Source: a virus. From it: a stretch of 46,795 nt of DNA. This document shows, in pieces, positions 1-7,706 of the stretch. Made by a program: the position numbers and the translations under genes. Numbering within the stretch: the first letter of the stretch is position 1; every line of letters begins with the position of its first letter. Below the pieces are notes generated by a model, which was given only the letters and a program-made list of their open reading frames with translations, ran no database searches and had not been told where the DNA came from. Location of the stretch: positions 1 to 46,795 of IMG/VR virus record IMGVR_UViG_3300042889_000803; one strand, written 5' to 3'.

Positions 1-453
1 ATATTAACTCTGGGTGCGCCCGCAGTAATGGGCGGTGAAGCACTATTAACTAGGCAAGTAAGTACAACAGATAGTTATTGGTATTATACGTTTCGTGAAA
101 ACGAAGATGCTAGTGCTATGCGCTTTACTAACAAGTTTAGTATACCGTTAGTTAACGAATGGTTTAGTTACACACCCGAGTTGTTACTCTACTATCTAGA
201 GCACCCCAGCATTAAAGAATTAACTACTAGTACTAACTATAAACTAACATCTGCGTCTAGTAAGAACGCTATCTTAAAACAACTGTATCCTAATTTTAGA
301 ACTAAGAAAAAGATACACGGGTTTGAAAGTTTGTTAGCATTTAACCTAACGGCTTATAAGGACTTAGGACATGATCAAGTTAAGAGGTTAGAGTTTAGCT
401 TGGATGGTGTTGAATACACGCAAGCAATTGCACAACTTAAAGGCCAACAATGA
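1..453 (+). CDS. Hypothetical protein, C-terminal part (possible PP-loop/asparagine synthetase-like)
   Basis: The reading frame is open from base 1, so the gene starts outside the window and only about the last 150 residues are seen. The stretch with SKNAILKQLYPNF and RTKKKIHGFE loosely resembles the C-terminal helices of asparagine synthetase-type PP-loop enzymes, but the nucleotide-binding loop would lie upstream and cannot be checked. The stop overlaps the next start by 4 nt (ATGA), so it is the first visible member of a + strand operon that runs to about 3053. The function is a weak guess; that it is a real coding gene is clear from length, frame and coupling. Confidence 0.6.
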   Translation: MLTLGAPAVMGGEALLTRQVSTTDSYWYYTFRENEDASAMRFTNKFSIPLVNEWFSYTPELLLYYLEHPSIKELTTSTNYKLTSASSKNAILKQLYPNFRTKKKIHGFESLLAFNLTAYKDLGHDQVKRLEFSLDGVEYTQAIAQLKGQQ

Positions 454-1037
454 TTGTAGAATTAGGTCAAACACACAAAGAATTAATTAAGCCTCTTTTT
501 TATAGAGACACTTATATGGGCATGGACCTAAGCTCTAACTATATTGTTGACCCCAGCGAAAAAGTACAAACGGTATTTTACAATACGTTTGTAGATACAT
601 ACCTATCTGGTCTACGTAACTACAAGGCTTTAGGCTTAGTTGAAAATGGCGTAGTAAAATCACTGATATCATTTTATATGAGCCCAGATGAACCTTGTTG
701 GTACGGAACAATGATCCGTAGTCTTAATGATAAGAACTATGTACGACCACTATTAGATTCAGCGATGGCATTTAACGAGACTCGTGGCCGTTTAAAGTTT
801 TACACTCTTTGGAATGCCGACCACGGTAAATTACTACGTAGATTTGCGTTTAGCACAGTCGCAAACACTCGTTACGATTATGTAGATGAAATACTAGTAC
901 CAGCAAGGACTAAATGTGTTTACACTAACTACTGGCAAATACTGTTTAACAGAACTTTACTGCCCGTTGACAGTGTTGTACGCTGTACCTTTTTAAAACA
1001 AGAATACAGAACTACTCCTATAGGAGGTAATATATGA
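450..1037 (+). CDS. GNAT-like acyltransferase (putative)
   Basis: A 195-residue protein. The centre (GLVENGVVKSLISFYMSP, then a long helix, then FYTLWNADHGKLLRRFAF) has the strand-helix order of phage GNAT-fold proteins: a beta hairpin around residue 70, then a conserved helix and a second substrate strand. No textbook acetyl-CoA pyrophosphate loop (Q/RxxGxG/A) is obvious, so catalysis is uncertain. It starts inside the previous stop and its own TGA overlaps the ATG of the next gene (ATGA), so it is translationally coupled to the 2OG oxygenase at 1034. It could modify a virion or cell-surface component together with the oxygenases, but that is inference. Confidence 0.5.
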   Translation: MIVELGQTHKELIKPLFYRDTYMGMDLSSNYIVDPSEKVQTVFYNTFVDTYLSGLRNYKALGLVENGVVKSLISFYMSPDEPCWYGTMIRSLNDKNYVRPLLDSAMAFNETRGRLKFYTLWNADHGKLLRRFAFSTVANTRYDYVDEILVPARTKCVYTNYWQILFNRTLLPVDSVVRCTFLKQEYRTTPIGGNI

Positions 1038-1639
1038 ATATGGTAAGCCCGTTCAAATTGTTTGAACAAGATCTAAACACATTCAAGCTCAGTGCTAATA
1101 TACATCTAGGACAAGAGCTACGTGAATTCTTTACAGACCCCACTAACGATTACCTGTGGCAGTTAAGTACCCATAGACAAACTGTTACTCACGCTCTACG
1201 CTACACAGAAAGTATACCTTTACGCTACTTAAAAGACTTGCCCAAAGGTTCCACAACAATGGAAGCCAATCAGCATATGGCAGTTACCGATTCAAAGCTA
1301 GCTGACATACCTGTATTTAGAAAGACGATCAATTGGTTTGAATCCACACTCGCCGCAACTGGCTGTAGTCGTGTAGAGTTTGGTCGAGTCTTTGCTAGTA
1401 AGCTCTCAGGCAATCAAAAGATAGACATACATACAGATGACGGCAAGTATTTTAGCTATTACGATCGATTTCATTTTACGGTAACAGCCGCCCCCAATAA
1501 TCTGTTTGTTATACGTGATGAAGAATGTGTACTAGAACAGGATTCGTTGTATTGGGTCAATAATCATGTGCCGCACTGGCTTGAGAATAAAAGTACAGAA
1601 GGCAGAATAAATTTTATTATAGATGCTAGATTAATATGA
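1034..1639 (+). CDS. 2OG/Fe(II) oxygenase, aspartyl/asparaginyl beta-hydroxylase-like
   Basis: A 201-residue cupin-type oxygenase. The iron-binding facial triad is visible: H133-x-D135 (IHTDD) and distal H181 (VPHWLENK), with R191 ten residues later as the likely 2-oxoglutarate carboxylate ligand (EGRINFIID). Such enzymes couple oxidative decarboxylation of 2OG to hydroxylation of a protein or small molecule; the substrate is unknown. The gene overlaps its neighbours by 4 nt on both sides. It is the first of 14 oxygenase paralogues in the window; like those at 16198 and 22847 it has a short spacing between the HxD and the distal His. Confidence 0.82.
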   Translation: MNMVSPFKLFEQDLNTFKLSANIHLGQELREFFTDPTNDYLWQLSTHRQTVTHALRYTESIPLRYLKDLPKGSTTMEANQHMAVTDSKLADIPVFRKTINWFESTLAATGCSRVEFGRVFASKLSGNQKIDIHTDDGKYFSYYDRFHFTVTAAPNNLFVIRDEECVLEQDSLYWVNNHVPHWLENKSTEGRINFIIDARLI

Positions 1640-2511
1640 AGATTGAAAACATATATGCCGATTGGGGATCAATAATTTACTTAGAGTCTCCACAAGAATT
1701 TTTTAGTAAGCCACATGGCTACTGGCGTGATCTAATGTACGAGCGTAAATTAATATTTTTTAAAAAAGTAGAATTTACTAAAGCTGAGTACGCAGAATTT
1801 AGTACATATTTTGGTAATCCTTGGACTAGTGAGGACTACAAATACTCTCGTGAAGTTGTAGAGTCTGTAGAAACTAAAAATGGTATTATGACCATAAGCC
1901 CGTTTAGTAATGCCAATTCTAGATTAATTGATGATAGAGAAATGCCGTGGCATGCTGATATTCCTAACAGAGAATTCAAGCCATATCCTTTTAGAAGTTT
2001 ATGGATTACTGCTAATCCTAACCCAGAATTATCAGGTAAAACAAGTTGGCTAAACTTAGAAAAGGGCATGGACTTCCTTACGTCTGAGATGAAAGCAATG
2101 ATACCAACTGTTAAAGTAGTTCAGCAAAGTTGGTACGAAGAAGGCAAAGATATACAGGAATTTGATTTATTAAAAGTACATCCAATCACAGGAAAAGAGT
2201 CGCTACGTTTAAATTATTATAACTGGGGGTTATTAAAAAATGCTTGGATATTAGATGTAAAAATTAATGATGTAGCCCAAGGTCATTGTTTCTTAGTTAG
2301 ACAATGGTTACAGCATTTAGAAAAGTTTTCTGAATTACGTTATCAACACACTTGGGACTTACACGATATTGCTGTTTATGATAATTGGTCTTTTTTACAT
2401 TCTCGGACCGCATTAAAATTTACTGTTGAGCAACCTATTAGACATTTTTACAGAATTAACATAGACCACTTAACTGACGAAGAGTGGAATTTACATAAAC
2501 AACAATTATGA
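1636..2511 (+). CDS. TauD/TfdA-family 2OG/Fe(II) dioxygenase
   Basis: A 291-residue protein of the length expected for taurine dioxygenase-like enzymes. H106-x-D108 lies in the sequence PWHADIP and the distal H255 in NWSFLHSRTAL, followed by R269/R273 in RHFYRINI for 2OG binding. The context fits the TauD family (clavaminate synthase-like) better than the AspH-like paralogues elsewhere in the window. It overlaps the genes on both sides by 4 nt. Substrate unknown; phage TauD-like proteins are generally uncharacterised. Confidence 0.85.
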   Translation: MKIENIYADWGSIIYLESPQEFFSKPHGYWRDLMYERKLIFFKKVEFTKAEYAEFSTYFGNPWTSEDYKYSREVVESVETKNGIMTISPFSNANSRLIDDREMPWHADIPNREFKPYPFRSLWITANPNPELSGKTSWLNLEKGMDFLTSEMKAMIPTVKVVQQSWYEEGKDIQEFDLLKVHPITGKESLRLNYYNWGLLKNAWILDVKINDVAQGHCFLVRQWLQHLEKFSELRYQHTWDLHDIAVYDNWSFLHSRTALKFTVEQPIRHFYRINIDHLTDEEWNLHKQQL

Positions 2512-3053
2512 ATTTATTAATCACTCCTGATAATCAAGGACCCTGGGCTGTACGTTACCTAAGTGTACAGCACAGATTTGATAATACCTCTTTTTATAAT
2601 AACTATTTTTCACCTAGTTTAAAAGAAGCAGGAATGAACATTAGGAAACAAACAGCTGATCTTAAAACAGACTGGTCTGCGCATAATCAAATATTTTATG
2701 ATTCGGCAGCTGACGGAAATCTAGTATGGCGTGTAAAAGTTGGAAATAAAGAAACACGTAGTATTGACTACGTTGAAGTGTGGCGTAGTGTTAATGTTTT
2801 AAATCAGTATTTTGGAAAACAGACCGATATGCCTAATTGGACAACAGCCAGTAGAAAAACATTCAATGAACAGCTATTTGAAAGTGGATTTATTATATCA
2901 GACTTACAAGAATTCCCGTTAATATCAAAAAAACAAGCAATTGAGTATTACAGAATTTTTGTAGACAAATGGAAGTCTAAAGACGACTGTATCATTAATA
3001 CTCCCTGGAACAAAGAACTTAACCCATTAGATCCTGTCGAACATCAGGTTTAA
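2508..3053 (+). CDS. Hypothetical protein
   Basis: A 181-residue protein that I do not recognise. It starts MNLLITPDNQGPWAVRYLSV, is rich in aromatic residues and Asn, and shows no signal peptide, membrane segment or cysteine motif. It begins inside the previous stop (ATGA), so it belongs to the + strand operon. Its 3' end overlaps the 3' end of the convergent oxygenase gene (3019-3777) by 35 bp, which is real double coding of the two C-termini. No function is proposed. Confidence 0.7.
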   Translation: MNLLITPDNQGPWAVRYLSVQHRFDNTSFYNNYFSPSLKEAGMNIRKQTADLKTDWSAHNQIFYDSAADGNLVWRVKVGNKETRSIDYVEVWRSVNVLNQYFGKQTDMPNWTTASRKTFNEQLFESGFIISDLQEFPLISKKQAIEYYRIFVDKWKSKDDCIINTPWNKELNPLDPVEHQV

Positions 3054-3777
3054 ATTTTCCATCGATACGGATAGAAAAACTGAAATGCTTAACGCATTCA
3101 GTTCCGTGAAAATCCATTTCGTTAAACCAAACAAACTTTTTACTAGGATCCGGGTATACTCGTTCTAAGCTAGTTCCATCCATCACATAGACAGATTTAG
3201 ATTCTTGTTTAGTTGTGAACCAAATAAAATCATCATTGGGTTTTTGTTTGCGTTGTTCCTCAGTAAGGACATCGTAATGCGGTACTGTAGAATTATTTGC
3301 TTCAGTCATAAAGAATATAACTCGACCTATACTTTCAAACGGTAGTGTTTCTATAAATTTGACTAGACTAGGAAAATGTTTAGCATTTTCAGTCCAAGCG
3401 CAATCCTTGGCTACTGCTTTATTAAACACTCCCGTTGCTTCAACCCGTTTATTGTTTCTAAGAAATATTAACCAAAAAGGATGTGGGTTGTATGTTAACG
3501 CATTAAGATATTTTATTTTTTCATCAGTTGTAGTTAAGGTACGAAATGTTTCTAACTGTAGGGGTGTTAGTCTATTTTCTACATCAAGTACAATAGTAGT
3601 TATTTCTTGTTCGGCCCAATTAGTGTGGACCCCGCTAGAAACAAAACGCTTGCTCCATTCTGCTCGTGCTATACCTAAACATACTTCGTTATGTAACTGA
3701 TCCCAATCAGGGGCTGTAACATAGTTGTCTAAGTATTTAAATGGAGTATTATTAGAATCTAGTCCGATGATTGGCAT
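3019..3777 (-). CDS. 2OG/Fe(II) oxygenase-like protein
   Basis: A 252-residue protein with a C-terminal oxygenase core: H167-x-D169 (VPHYDVL), distal H224 (MDFHGTEC) and R237 (FSIRIDGKF). The N-terminal 130 residues are extra compared with its short paralogues. The start is supported by a TATAAATA box at 3782-3789, only 4 nt upstream of the ATG, with no Shine-Dalgarno sequence, a pattern shared by many oxygenase genes here. It converges on, and overlaps by 35 bp, the gene at 2508-3053. Confidence 0.78.
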   Translation of the reverse strand: MPIIGLDSNNTPFKYLDNYVTAPDWDQLHNEVCLGIARAEWSKRFVSSGVHTNWAEQEITTIVLDVENRLTPLQLETFRTLTTTDEKIKYLNALTYNPHPFWLIFLRNNKRVEATGVFNKAVAKDCAWTENAKHFPSLVKFIETLPFESIGRVIFFMTEANNSTVPHYDVLTEEQRKQKPNDDFIWFTTKQESKSVYVMDGTSLERVYPDPSKKFVWFNEMDFHGTECVKHFSFSIRIDGKFKPDVRQDLMG

Positions 3778-3781
3778 GAAG

Positions 3782-3789
3782 TATTTATA
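3782..3789 (-). promoter_or_regulatory. TATAAATA late-type promoter, near-leaderless
   Basis: A perfect TATAAATA on the minus strand ends 4 nt before the ATG of the 3019-3777 gene. It matches the T4 late promoter consensus. If transcription starts about 6 nt downstream, the mRNA would begin at or next to the AUG. Confidence 0.65.
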
Positions 3790-3804
3790 GCTTAGAAATT
3801 CTAG

Positions 3805-3828
3805 TCAAAAAAAAGCCCCGAAGGGCTC
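3805..3828 (-). terminator. Rho-independent terminator
   Basis: Minus strand: AGCCC, UUCG tetraloop, GGGCU, then eight U. It starts 5 nt after the stop of the zinc-ribbon gene at 3833-4033 and separates it from the oxygenase gene downstream. Confidence 0.88.
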
Positions 3829-3832
3829 TAAT

Positions 3833-4033
3833 TTATTTGATACCGCGGATAGTATTCATTCGTTCAGTGCGTTCGTAATCTTCTCTACATTCTGTTGAGC
3901 AAAATGCCCCGGGTGTAGGATCATCACATTCTAAACAAAACCCAGTCTTTAATGGAACTTTTGGCCTGTTGCGTAATGCTTCTTGAAGCAACATTTCTGT
4001 TGTTTTGGCTGCGTCATCTAACGGGTCACTCAT
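3833..4033 (-). CDS. Small zinc-ribbon protein
   Basis: A 66-residue protein with a four-cysteine zinc finger: GFCLECDDPTPGAFCSTECRED gives C-x2-C, a nine-residue gap, then C-x3-C. The FCSTECREDY part is typical of small zinc ribbons in which the last pair starts a helix. An N-terminal helix of about 28 residues precedes the finger. It lies between the DUF2828 gene and a strong terminator. A role in nucleic-acid or protein binding is likely for the fold but not shown. Start ATG; no strong ribosome site is evident. Confidence 0.72.
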   Translation of the reverse strand: MSDPLDDAAKTTEMLLQEALRNRPKVPLKTGFCLECDDPTPGAFCSTECREDYERTERMNTIRGIK

Positions 4034-4060
4034 ACGTATTCCTAAAATTAGTAAAATAGC

Positions 4061-4082
4061 AATAGCACCAAAGGGTGCTATT
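4061..4082 (-). terminator. Hairpin, probable weak terminator
   Basis: A perfect 9-bp inverted repeat (AATAGCACC ... GGTGCTATT, 4-nt loop) lies between the DUF2828 gene and the zinc-ribbon gene. The U tract on the minus strand is weak and delayed, so it may act as an mRNA end or partial terminator. Confidence 0.45.
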
Positions 4083-4207
4083 TAAAAATTAGTGATAAGT
4101 TTTTTTGTGTCAGGAAACTTATCAAACCCCGGATACACAGCCCATCCCACATTTCGTGTATCGCGGATGCTGGGTTCTCAGCCTAGGCTAAGGTGGGCCA
4201 GCATTTC

Positions 4208-5620
4208 TTACAGAGCGTAACGATCACTCATTACAGTCTTAAGCATGATGCCTTCTGGAGTGAACTGATCCAAATCAGCGGCTAGCAAGCTAGTCATTAT
4301 ACTTGGGCTAAATCCACTTACCAATGCGGCACCACTCTTGTCTGACGCAACAGGTACGTTGTCTGAACTATTTAGGTTCCAGAAAACAATCTGTGGCATG
4401 CTGTAGCCAGCGGCTTCGAACTTGCGTTCGATCATTTCCATTGCGCTGTCGTCGTGCTTGGCGCATTGGTTGAACTGCATATCTGACAAGATTAGCAACA
4501 TGGCTGGCATGTCGCTAGCTGGAACTGAACCCTTAACCGCAACGCTTAGGATCTTGTCCATAGCGGCATGCAGGTTAGTGCTCATTTCCCAATCACTCTT
4601 AGACATTTGATCAACCTTGTCAACAATGTTACCCTTTAGAGTAACAAGTTGTGGCTTGTCTGAGAAAGTCAAGAATGTGTCCTTGAACACGCCCTTGTTC
4701 TTATCTGCTAGGTACAAGCCCAAGCTGATCGAAACATCCATACATGTTACCGAAGTGTTCTTTCCTGCTGGGCAAGACATAGAACCGCTAACGTCTACGA
4801 TCGGCATGATGCTAGCATCTCCAACGTAGTTTGGCAAAGCATCCCACTGTGCCACAATGTGGTCAGTAGCAGTCTTGTCCAACTTAGTACGATAACTTCC
4901 GATAACACCCTTCAACACATCATGTGGAAAGATTGCGCTGGCGTTAACCTTAACAGTCTTGTCTCCACTTACCAACTTGGCAACATACTCTGCGAACAGA
5001 GGAGTGTGACGGCTGAATGCCTTCTTGTAGTTGCGCGAAGCAACAGATGGTACGTGACTAAAGTTGATGTTATCCCAATCACCTGCACACATTTGGGTTT
5101 CAACAACTGTGGTCATTGTTACCAATGACTTGCGGTACTGCTTTGGAGTCATTCCGAAGAATGCTCGTACTTCAGCCGCAATCTTGCCCTTACGAGGAGT
5201 CCACTTTGCAGCCAGACCGTTCTTAGCACGAAGGGCATCACCCAACATGGTATAAGCGGCTGACTTCAACACTGGTGAAGTGAAGACAAAGATGTCATCC
5301 CAACGGCCCACTTCTGGAACCTTCTTCAACAGAGCCAAAGCGGCGTCTGGGTCACGCTTTTCTAGATGAACTAGAATGTCGCGGAACAATTGACGTTCAC
5401 CGGCACCACCACGGACATCACGTGCCCATTGTGCGATGCGTAGTGCTACGTCAGAGTTTTCTACATAAGCGGCTGTGAAGTCGCCTGTGATGTCCTTACC
5501 ACGGCTTGCGCCAATGTTATAGAACAAGTCAACACAAGCCGAAGCTGTTGACTTACGTGCCTTCATACCGTTTGCGGTACGGGCTTCTTGGTTCGCTACT
5601 GCTGTTACAAATGCGTTCAT
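4208..5620 (-). CDS. DUF2828/Ro60 (TROVE)-like protein with C-terminal VWA domain
   Basis: A protein of about 470 residues. The N-terminal two-thirds is helical repeat-like (RDVRGGAGERQLFRDIL, then VGRWDDIFVF, then HVPSVASRNYKKAF). The C-terminus is a von Willebrand A domain with a MIDAS start DVSGSM. This HEAT-like plus VWA layout is that of DUF2828 proteins and of Ro60/Rsr, which bind misfolded RNAs and Y RNAs. I choose the ATG at 5620 (MNAFVTAV) because AAGG lies about 8 nt upstream; a longer frame from 5686 would translate through a conserved RNA element. Immediately upstream lie three tandem structured RNA modules, and bacterial Ro genes typically sit beside their Y RNA genes. RNA binding is inference. 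Confidence 0.75.
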   Translation of the reverse strand: MNAFVTAVANQEARTANGMKARKSTASACVDLFYNIGASRGKDITGDFTAAYVENSDVALRIAQWARDVRGGAGERQLFRDILVHLEKRDPDAALALLKKVPEVGRWDDIFVFTSPVLKSAAYTMLGDALRAKNGLAAKWTPRKGKIAAEVRAFFGMTPKQYRKSLVTMTTVVETQMCAGDWDNINFSHVPSVASRNYKKAFSRHTPLFAEYVAKLVSGDKTVKVNASAIFPHDVLKGVIGSYRTKLDKTATDHIVAQWDALPNYVGDASIMPIVDVSGSMSCPAGKNTSVTCMDVSISLGLYLADKNKGVFKDTFLTFSDKPQLVTLKGNIVDKVDQMSKSDWEMSTNLHAAMDKILSVAVKGSVPASDMPAMLLILSDMQFNQCAKHDDSAMEMIERKFEAAGYSMPQIVFWNLNSSDNVPVASDKSGAALVSGFSPSIMTSLLAADLDQFTPEGIMLKTVMSDRYAL

Positions 5621-5632
5621 TTCGATTACCTT

Positions 5633-5693
5633 TACAGAATGTGTTTTTTTTCGATATGCTTGAAAATTTAAAGTTGCTGTTAACATTCTAAAA
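5633..5693 (-). ncRNA. Covarying stem RNA element, copy E1
   Basis: Minus strand: terminal stem AGAAUGU/ACAUUCU (5683-5689 with 5636-5642), then conserved ACAGCAA, an inner UUUUC/GAAAA hairpin, and CUGU directly after the closing strand. The ribosome site of the DUF2828-like gene follows within a few nt, so this copy is a 5' UTR element of that gene. Confidence 0.6.
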
Positions 5694-5697
5694 CTTT

Positions 5698-5930
5698 AAC
5701 AGGATGATCGTGCCAATTTGTTTATTATTCTGGTCTGACCAATTACGGCACTCAGACCCTAGCAACATTCATGTTGCCTATTACATGTTTTTCTGTATGT
5801 AAATCATATCCGGACTTTGCCGGCCTATCTATTCCTTGAGCGTCTATTTCTAGAAAGCATTTCTGCCTGTCCTTCGACCACCTTCTATAGCAATTACGTT
5901 AGTAGTTTAAATTGCTGTAGTCATCCAAAA
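5698..5930 (-). ncRNA. Large structured RNA, copy E2 of the covarying element
   Basis: It has the same frame as the small elements (stem GGAUGA/UCAUCC at 5921-5926 and 5702-5707, ACAGCAA after the 5' strand, CUGUU after the 3' strand) but with about 200 nt inside. The inside folds as several clear hairpins, for example AGCAAUU/AAUUGCU, CCGG/CCGG, UUACAU/AUGUAA, GCAACAU/AUGUUGC and GGUCUGA/UCAGACC. There is no open frame of note. It is probably a structured non-coding RNA. Confidence 0.6.
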
Positions 5931-5932
5931 CT

Positions 5933-6104
5933 AACAGGATCGTTGTTGACTGCTTTTATTTTACTCAGGCCATCACTCTGAGCTCGTTAGTCTTATTTCA
6001 ATAGACCCCTTCAACGCTCGGTGTTTTTACGCACTCTGCTCCAGTTTCTACCACAGTGTCTAACAGTTCATAGTATATGAATGTTGCTGTACCGATCCTA
6101 AAAC
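5933..6104 (-). ncRNA. Large structured RNA, copy E3 of the covarying element
   Basis: Terminal stem AGGAUCG/CGAUCCU (6093-6099 with 5936-5942), ACAGCAA 3' of the first strand and CUGUU after the second. Inner hairpins include UUCAUA/UAUGAA, CUCAG/CUGAG and a GUCU/AGAC stem. It is tandem with E2 and E1, in the same orientation, upstream of the Ro60-like gene. Confidence 0.55.
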
Positions 6105-6196
6105 TTGCTACAAGCATTATTGCTTGCTATGTATCTATTATAGTACATTTTGTACTTCTTGTCATTACATTTTGGCTAAACTGCTAAAATATATTT

Positions 6197-6273
6197 TGGA
6201 GTGGGTGACAGGACTCGAACCTGCATAATACGGATTTGCAATCCGGGGCCTAACCATTCAGCGGCACACCCAC
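6197..6273 (-). tRNA. tRNA-Cys (GCA)
   Basis: Acceptor GTGGGTG/CACCCAC, T arm GGTTCGAGTCC, anticodon loop TTGCAAA. CCA is encoded. Confidence 0.9.
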
Positions 6274-6277
6274 ATGT

Positions 6278-6352
6278 TGGTACCTGGTCACGGTTTCGAA
6301 CCGCGGACCTTCGCCGTGTAAAGGCGTTGCTCTACCCCTGAGCTAACCAGGC
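6278..6352 (-). tRNA. tRNA-Val (TAC)
   Basis: Acceptor GCCTGGT/ACCAGGT, anticodon loop TTTACAC, T loop TTCGAAA. CCA is encoded; 4 nt upstream of tRNA-Cys. Confidence 0.92.
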
Positions 6353-6359
6353 AGTATTC

Positions 6360-6617
6360 TTAACGTACTCTACTCAAGTACTCTTTGCCAATCTTGCCTT
6401 CTTGAATTTCTTGTAAGGCAGTTATGATTGGGAAAATATGTTCACGCTTTTCGCTTTCTTTATGTTGTCGGCGAATTTCACGTGCTCTAACAGTTGCAAT
6501 CAGCACTAGATCAAATCTACTAGTACCTACGTTTTCAACACATAATTCTGTATCAATTCCAGGGCCGCGACTAAGGTCAAGCGGTTTACGTACTTCATTG
6601 AATTGTCGTTGTTTCAT
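6360..6617 (-). CDS. rpoZ: RNA polymerase omega subunit homologue
   Basis: An 85-residue protein whose second half matches bacterial RpoZ: RFDLVLIATVRAREIRRQ followed, after a charged loop, by ITALQEIQEGKIGKEYL, corresponding to the usual (R)FxLVLxAxxRARxL ... xIALxEIxxGxI. The length is right for omega. The first 25 residues (MKQRQFNEVRKPLDLSRGPG) differ from host omega proteins. Omega binds the beta-prime C-terminus and helps RNA polymerase assembly and sigma or effector choice; a phage copy could alter host polymerase. SD CGGAG precedes the ATG. It sits between tRNA-Val and tRNA-Arg. Confidence 0.8.
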   Translation of the reverse strand: MKQRQFNEVRKPLDLSRGPGIDTELCVENVGTSRFDLVLIATVRAREIRRQHKESEKREHIFPIITALQEIQEGKIGKEYLSRVR

Positions 6618-6672
6618 ATATGCTCCGTTAAAAGTATATTATATACTCGTTGTTAATGTCTGTCAATTATTT

Positions 6673-6747
6673 TGGCCCCGCCACCAAGAATCGAACTTGG
6701 ATCAAAGGTTTAGGAAACCCCTATACTATCCGTTGTACTATAGCGAG
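6673..6747 (-). tRNA. tRNA-Arg (CCT)
   Basis: Acceptor CTCGCTA/TGGCGGG has three G-T pairs. Anticodon loop TTCCTAA. CCA is encoded. Its 5' end is 4 nt from the stop of the gene at 6752. Confidence 0.8.
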
Positions 6748-6751
6748 TTAT

Positions 6752-7318
6752 TTAAAGTATGTCAACGTCAGCCGCTAGTATATAACGATATTGTTGGCTT
6801 TGTACAATGCCCGGACGATGCCAAACCGCACTCGGATAAATCATCCAAGTATAGTACTGCGGCCTAATATAAAACTTACCGTCACTTTCTGGTCCGTCTG
6901 GGGCCATCTCAGTACCACACGTATCAAAATCATTAACATCATCTGGTATACGTAAGTACATAATTCCGCTTAATGAATTGCCGCTGTGCTTATCGTGATG
7001 ATGCCAATATGTTTCACGATCTTCTACGGTACTTAAATTTGTTTTAAAACTCCATGCCATCATGTTGGCTACACGAGCTTCGTGTCCTAAATACAAGAAT
7101 ATGCTGGTTAAAAATGTCATTCTATATTTTAACCAAATAGGCTCTTGTCTAGCAAAGATGTTTTCTTGTGTTTGATACGGCGGACTGTTTTTAAAGTAGT
7201 TGCCGGAATCAATTATACTATCAATAGTGTAGATAGCCGATTGAGTGTCATCCGGAGTTATCAGTCCGCTAAAATTATATGTGCGACATAAACTATTTTG
7301 ATCAACTACTGTATTCAT
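6752..7318 (-). CDS. 2OG/Fe(II) oxygenase, phage type
   Basis: A 188-residue protein. The iron site is H107-x-D109 in WHHHDKHSG, with distal H167 in PSAVWHRPG and R178 (QYRYILAADVDIL) for 2OG. The core (SGIMYLRIPDD ... TWMIYPSAVWHRPG) is the widespread phage family of short prolyl-hydroxylase-like proteins. SD AAGAGG sits 5 nt before the ATG. It lies between tRNA-Arg and tRNA-Pro and is co-oriented with them, so it is probably carried on a tRNA-containing transcript. Confidence 0.8.
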   Translation of the reverse strand: MNTVVDQNSLCRTYNFSGLITPDDTQSAIYTIDSIIDSGNYFKNSPPYQTQENIFARQEPIWLKYRMTFLTSIFLYLGHEARVANMMAWSFKTNLSTVEDRETYWHHHDKHSGNSLSGIMYLRIPDDVNDFDTCGTEMAPDGPESDGKFYIRPQYYTWMIYPSAVWHRPGIVQSQQYRYILAADVDIL

Positions 7319-7333
7319 ACAGACCTCTTAAAT

Positions 7334-7410
7334 TGGTCGGAGTACAAGGATTCGAACCTTGGACCCCCTGGTCCCAAACCAGGTGCGCTACCAGACTGCG
7401 CTACACTCCG
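7334..7410 (-). tRNA. tRNA-Pro (TGG)
   Basis: Acceptor CGGAGTG/TACTCCG, anticodon loop TTTGGGA, canonical T loop TTCGAAT. CCA is encoded. Confidence 0.93.
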
Positions 7411-7417
7411 AAAAAAC

Positions 7418-7491
7418 TGGAGCGGGATGAGAGAATCGAACTCTCGACAACAGATTGGAAATCTGTAGTTTTGCCATTAAACTAATCCCGC
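7418..7491 (-). tRNA. tRNA-Gly (TCC)
   Basis: Acceptor GCGGGAT/ATCCCGC, anticodon loop TTTCCAA, CCA encoded, 7 nt upstream of tRNA-Pro. Confidence 0.93.
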
Positions 7492-7706
7492 AAAATTAGT
7501 GCCCGGCTACTCACACCACATGAGCCCCGGACTGAGCTGTTACTCTGTCCATAACATTTCTTCTTCTGGAAAGGTGTTAAACCTCACCCAATGCGTTCCC
7601 GGTAGCCCCTAATTGAAGCTCGGATGGTCATAGCATTGAATACCTAGCACTCTCTATGGTGACTGCCCCACCCCCGTTTATTACGTGTACGGGATCACGG
7701 GTTATC
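7492..7706 (-). ncRNA. Multi-hairpin RNA candidate in a tRNA spacer
   Basis: 215 nt between tRNA-Thr and tRNA-Gly with no open frame. The minus strand folds as at least five local hairpins: CCCGU/ACGGG, CAUAG/CUAUG, GGUG/CACC, GGAC-GAG/CUC-GUCC and GGCUCA/UGAGUAGCC. CCCG near the 5' end can pair with CGGG near the 3' end to close it. It is probably a structured RNA; the class is not recognised. Confidence 0.5.

Noticed and set aside
5621-5686. Longer start for the DUF2828-like gene at 5686
   Set aside because: It would translate the conserved E1 RNA element, while the ATG at 5620 has a proper ribosome site.
6424-6867. Open frame on the plus strand across the rpoZ and tRNA-Arg region
   Set aside because: It runs antisense to rpoZ and through a tRNA on the other strand; no ribosome site and no family likeness.
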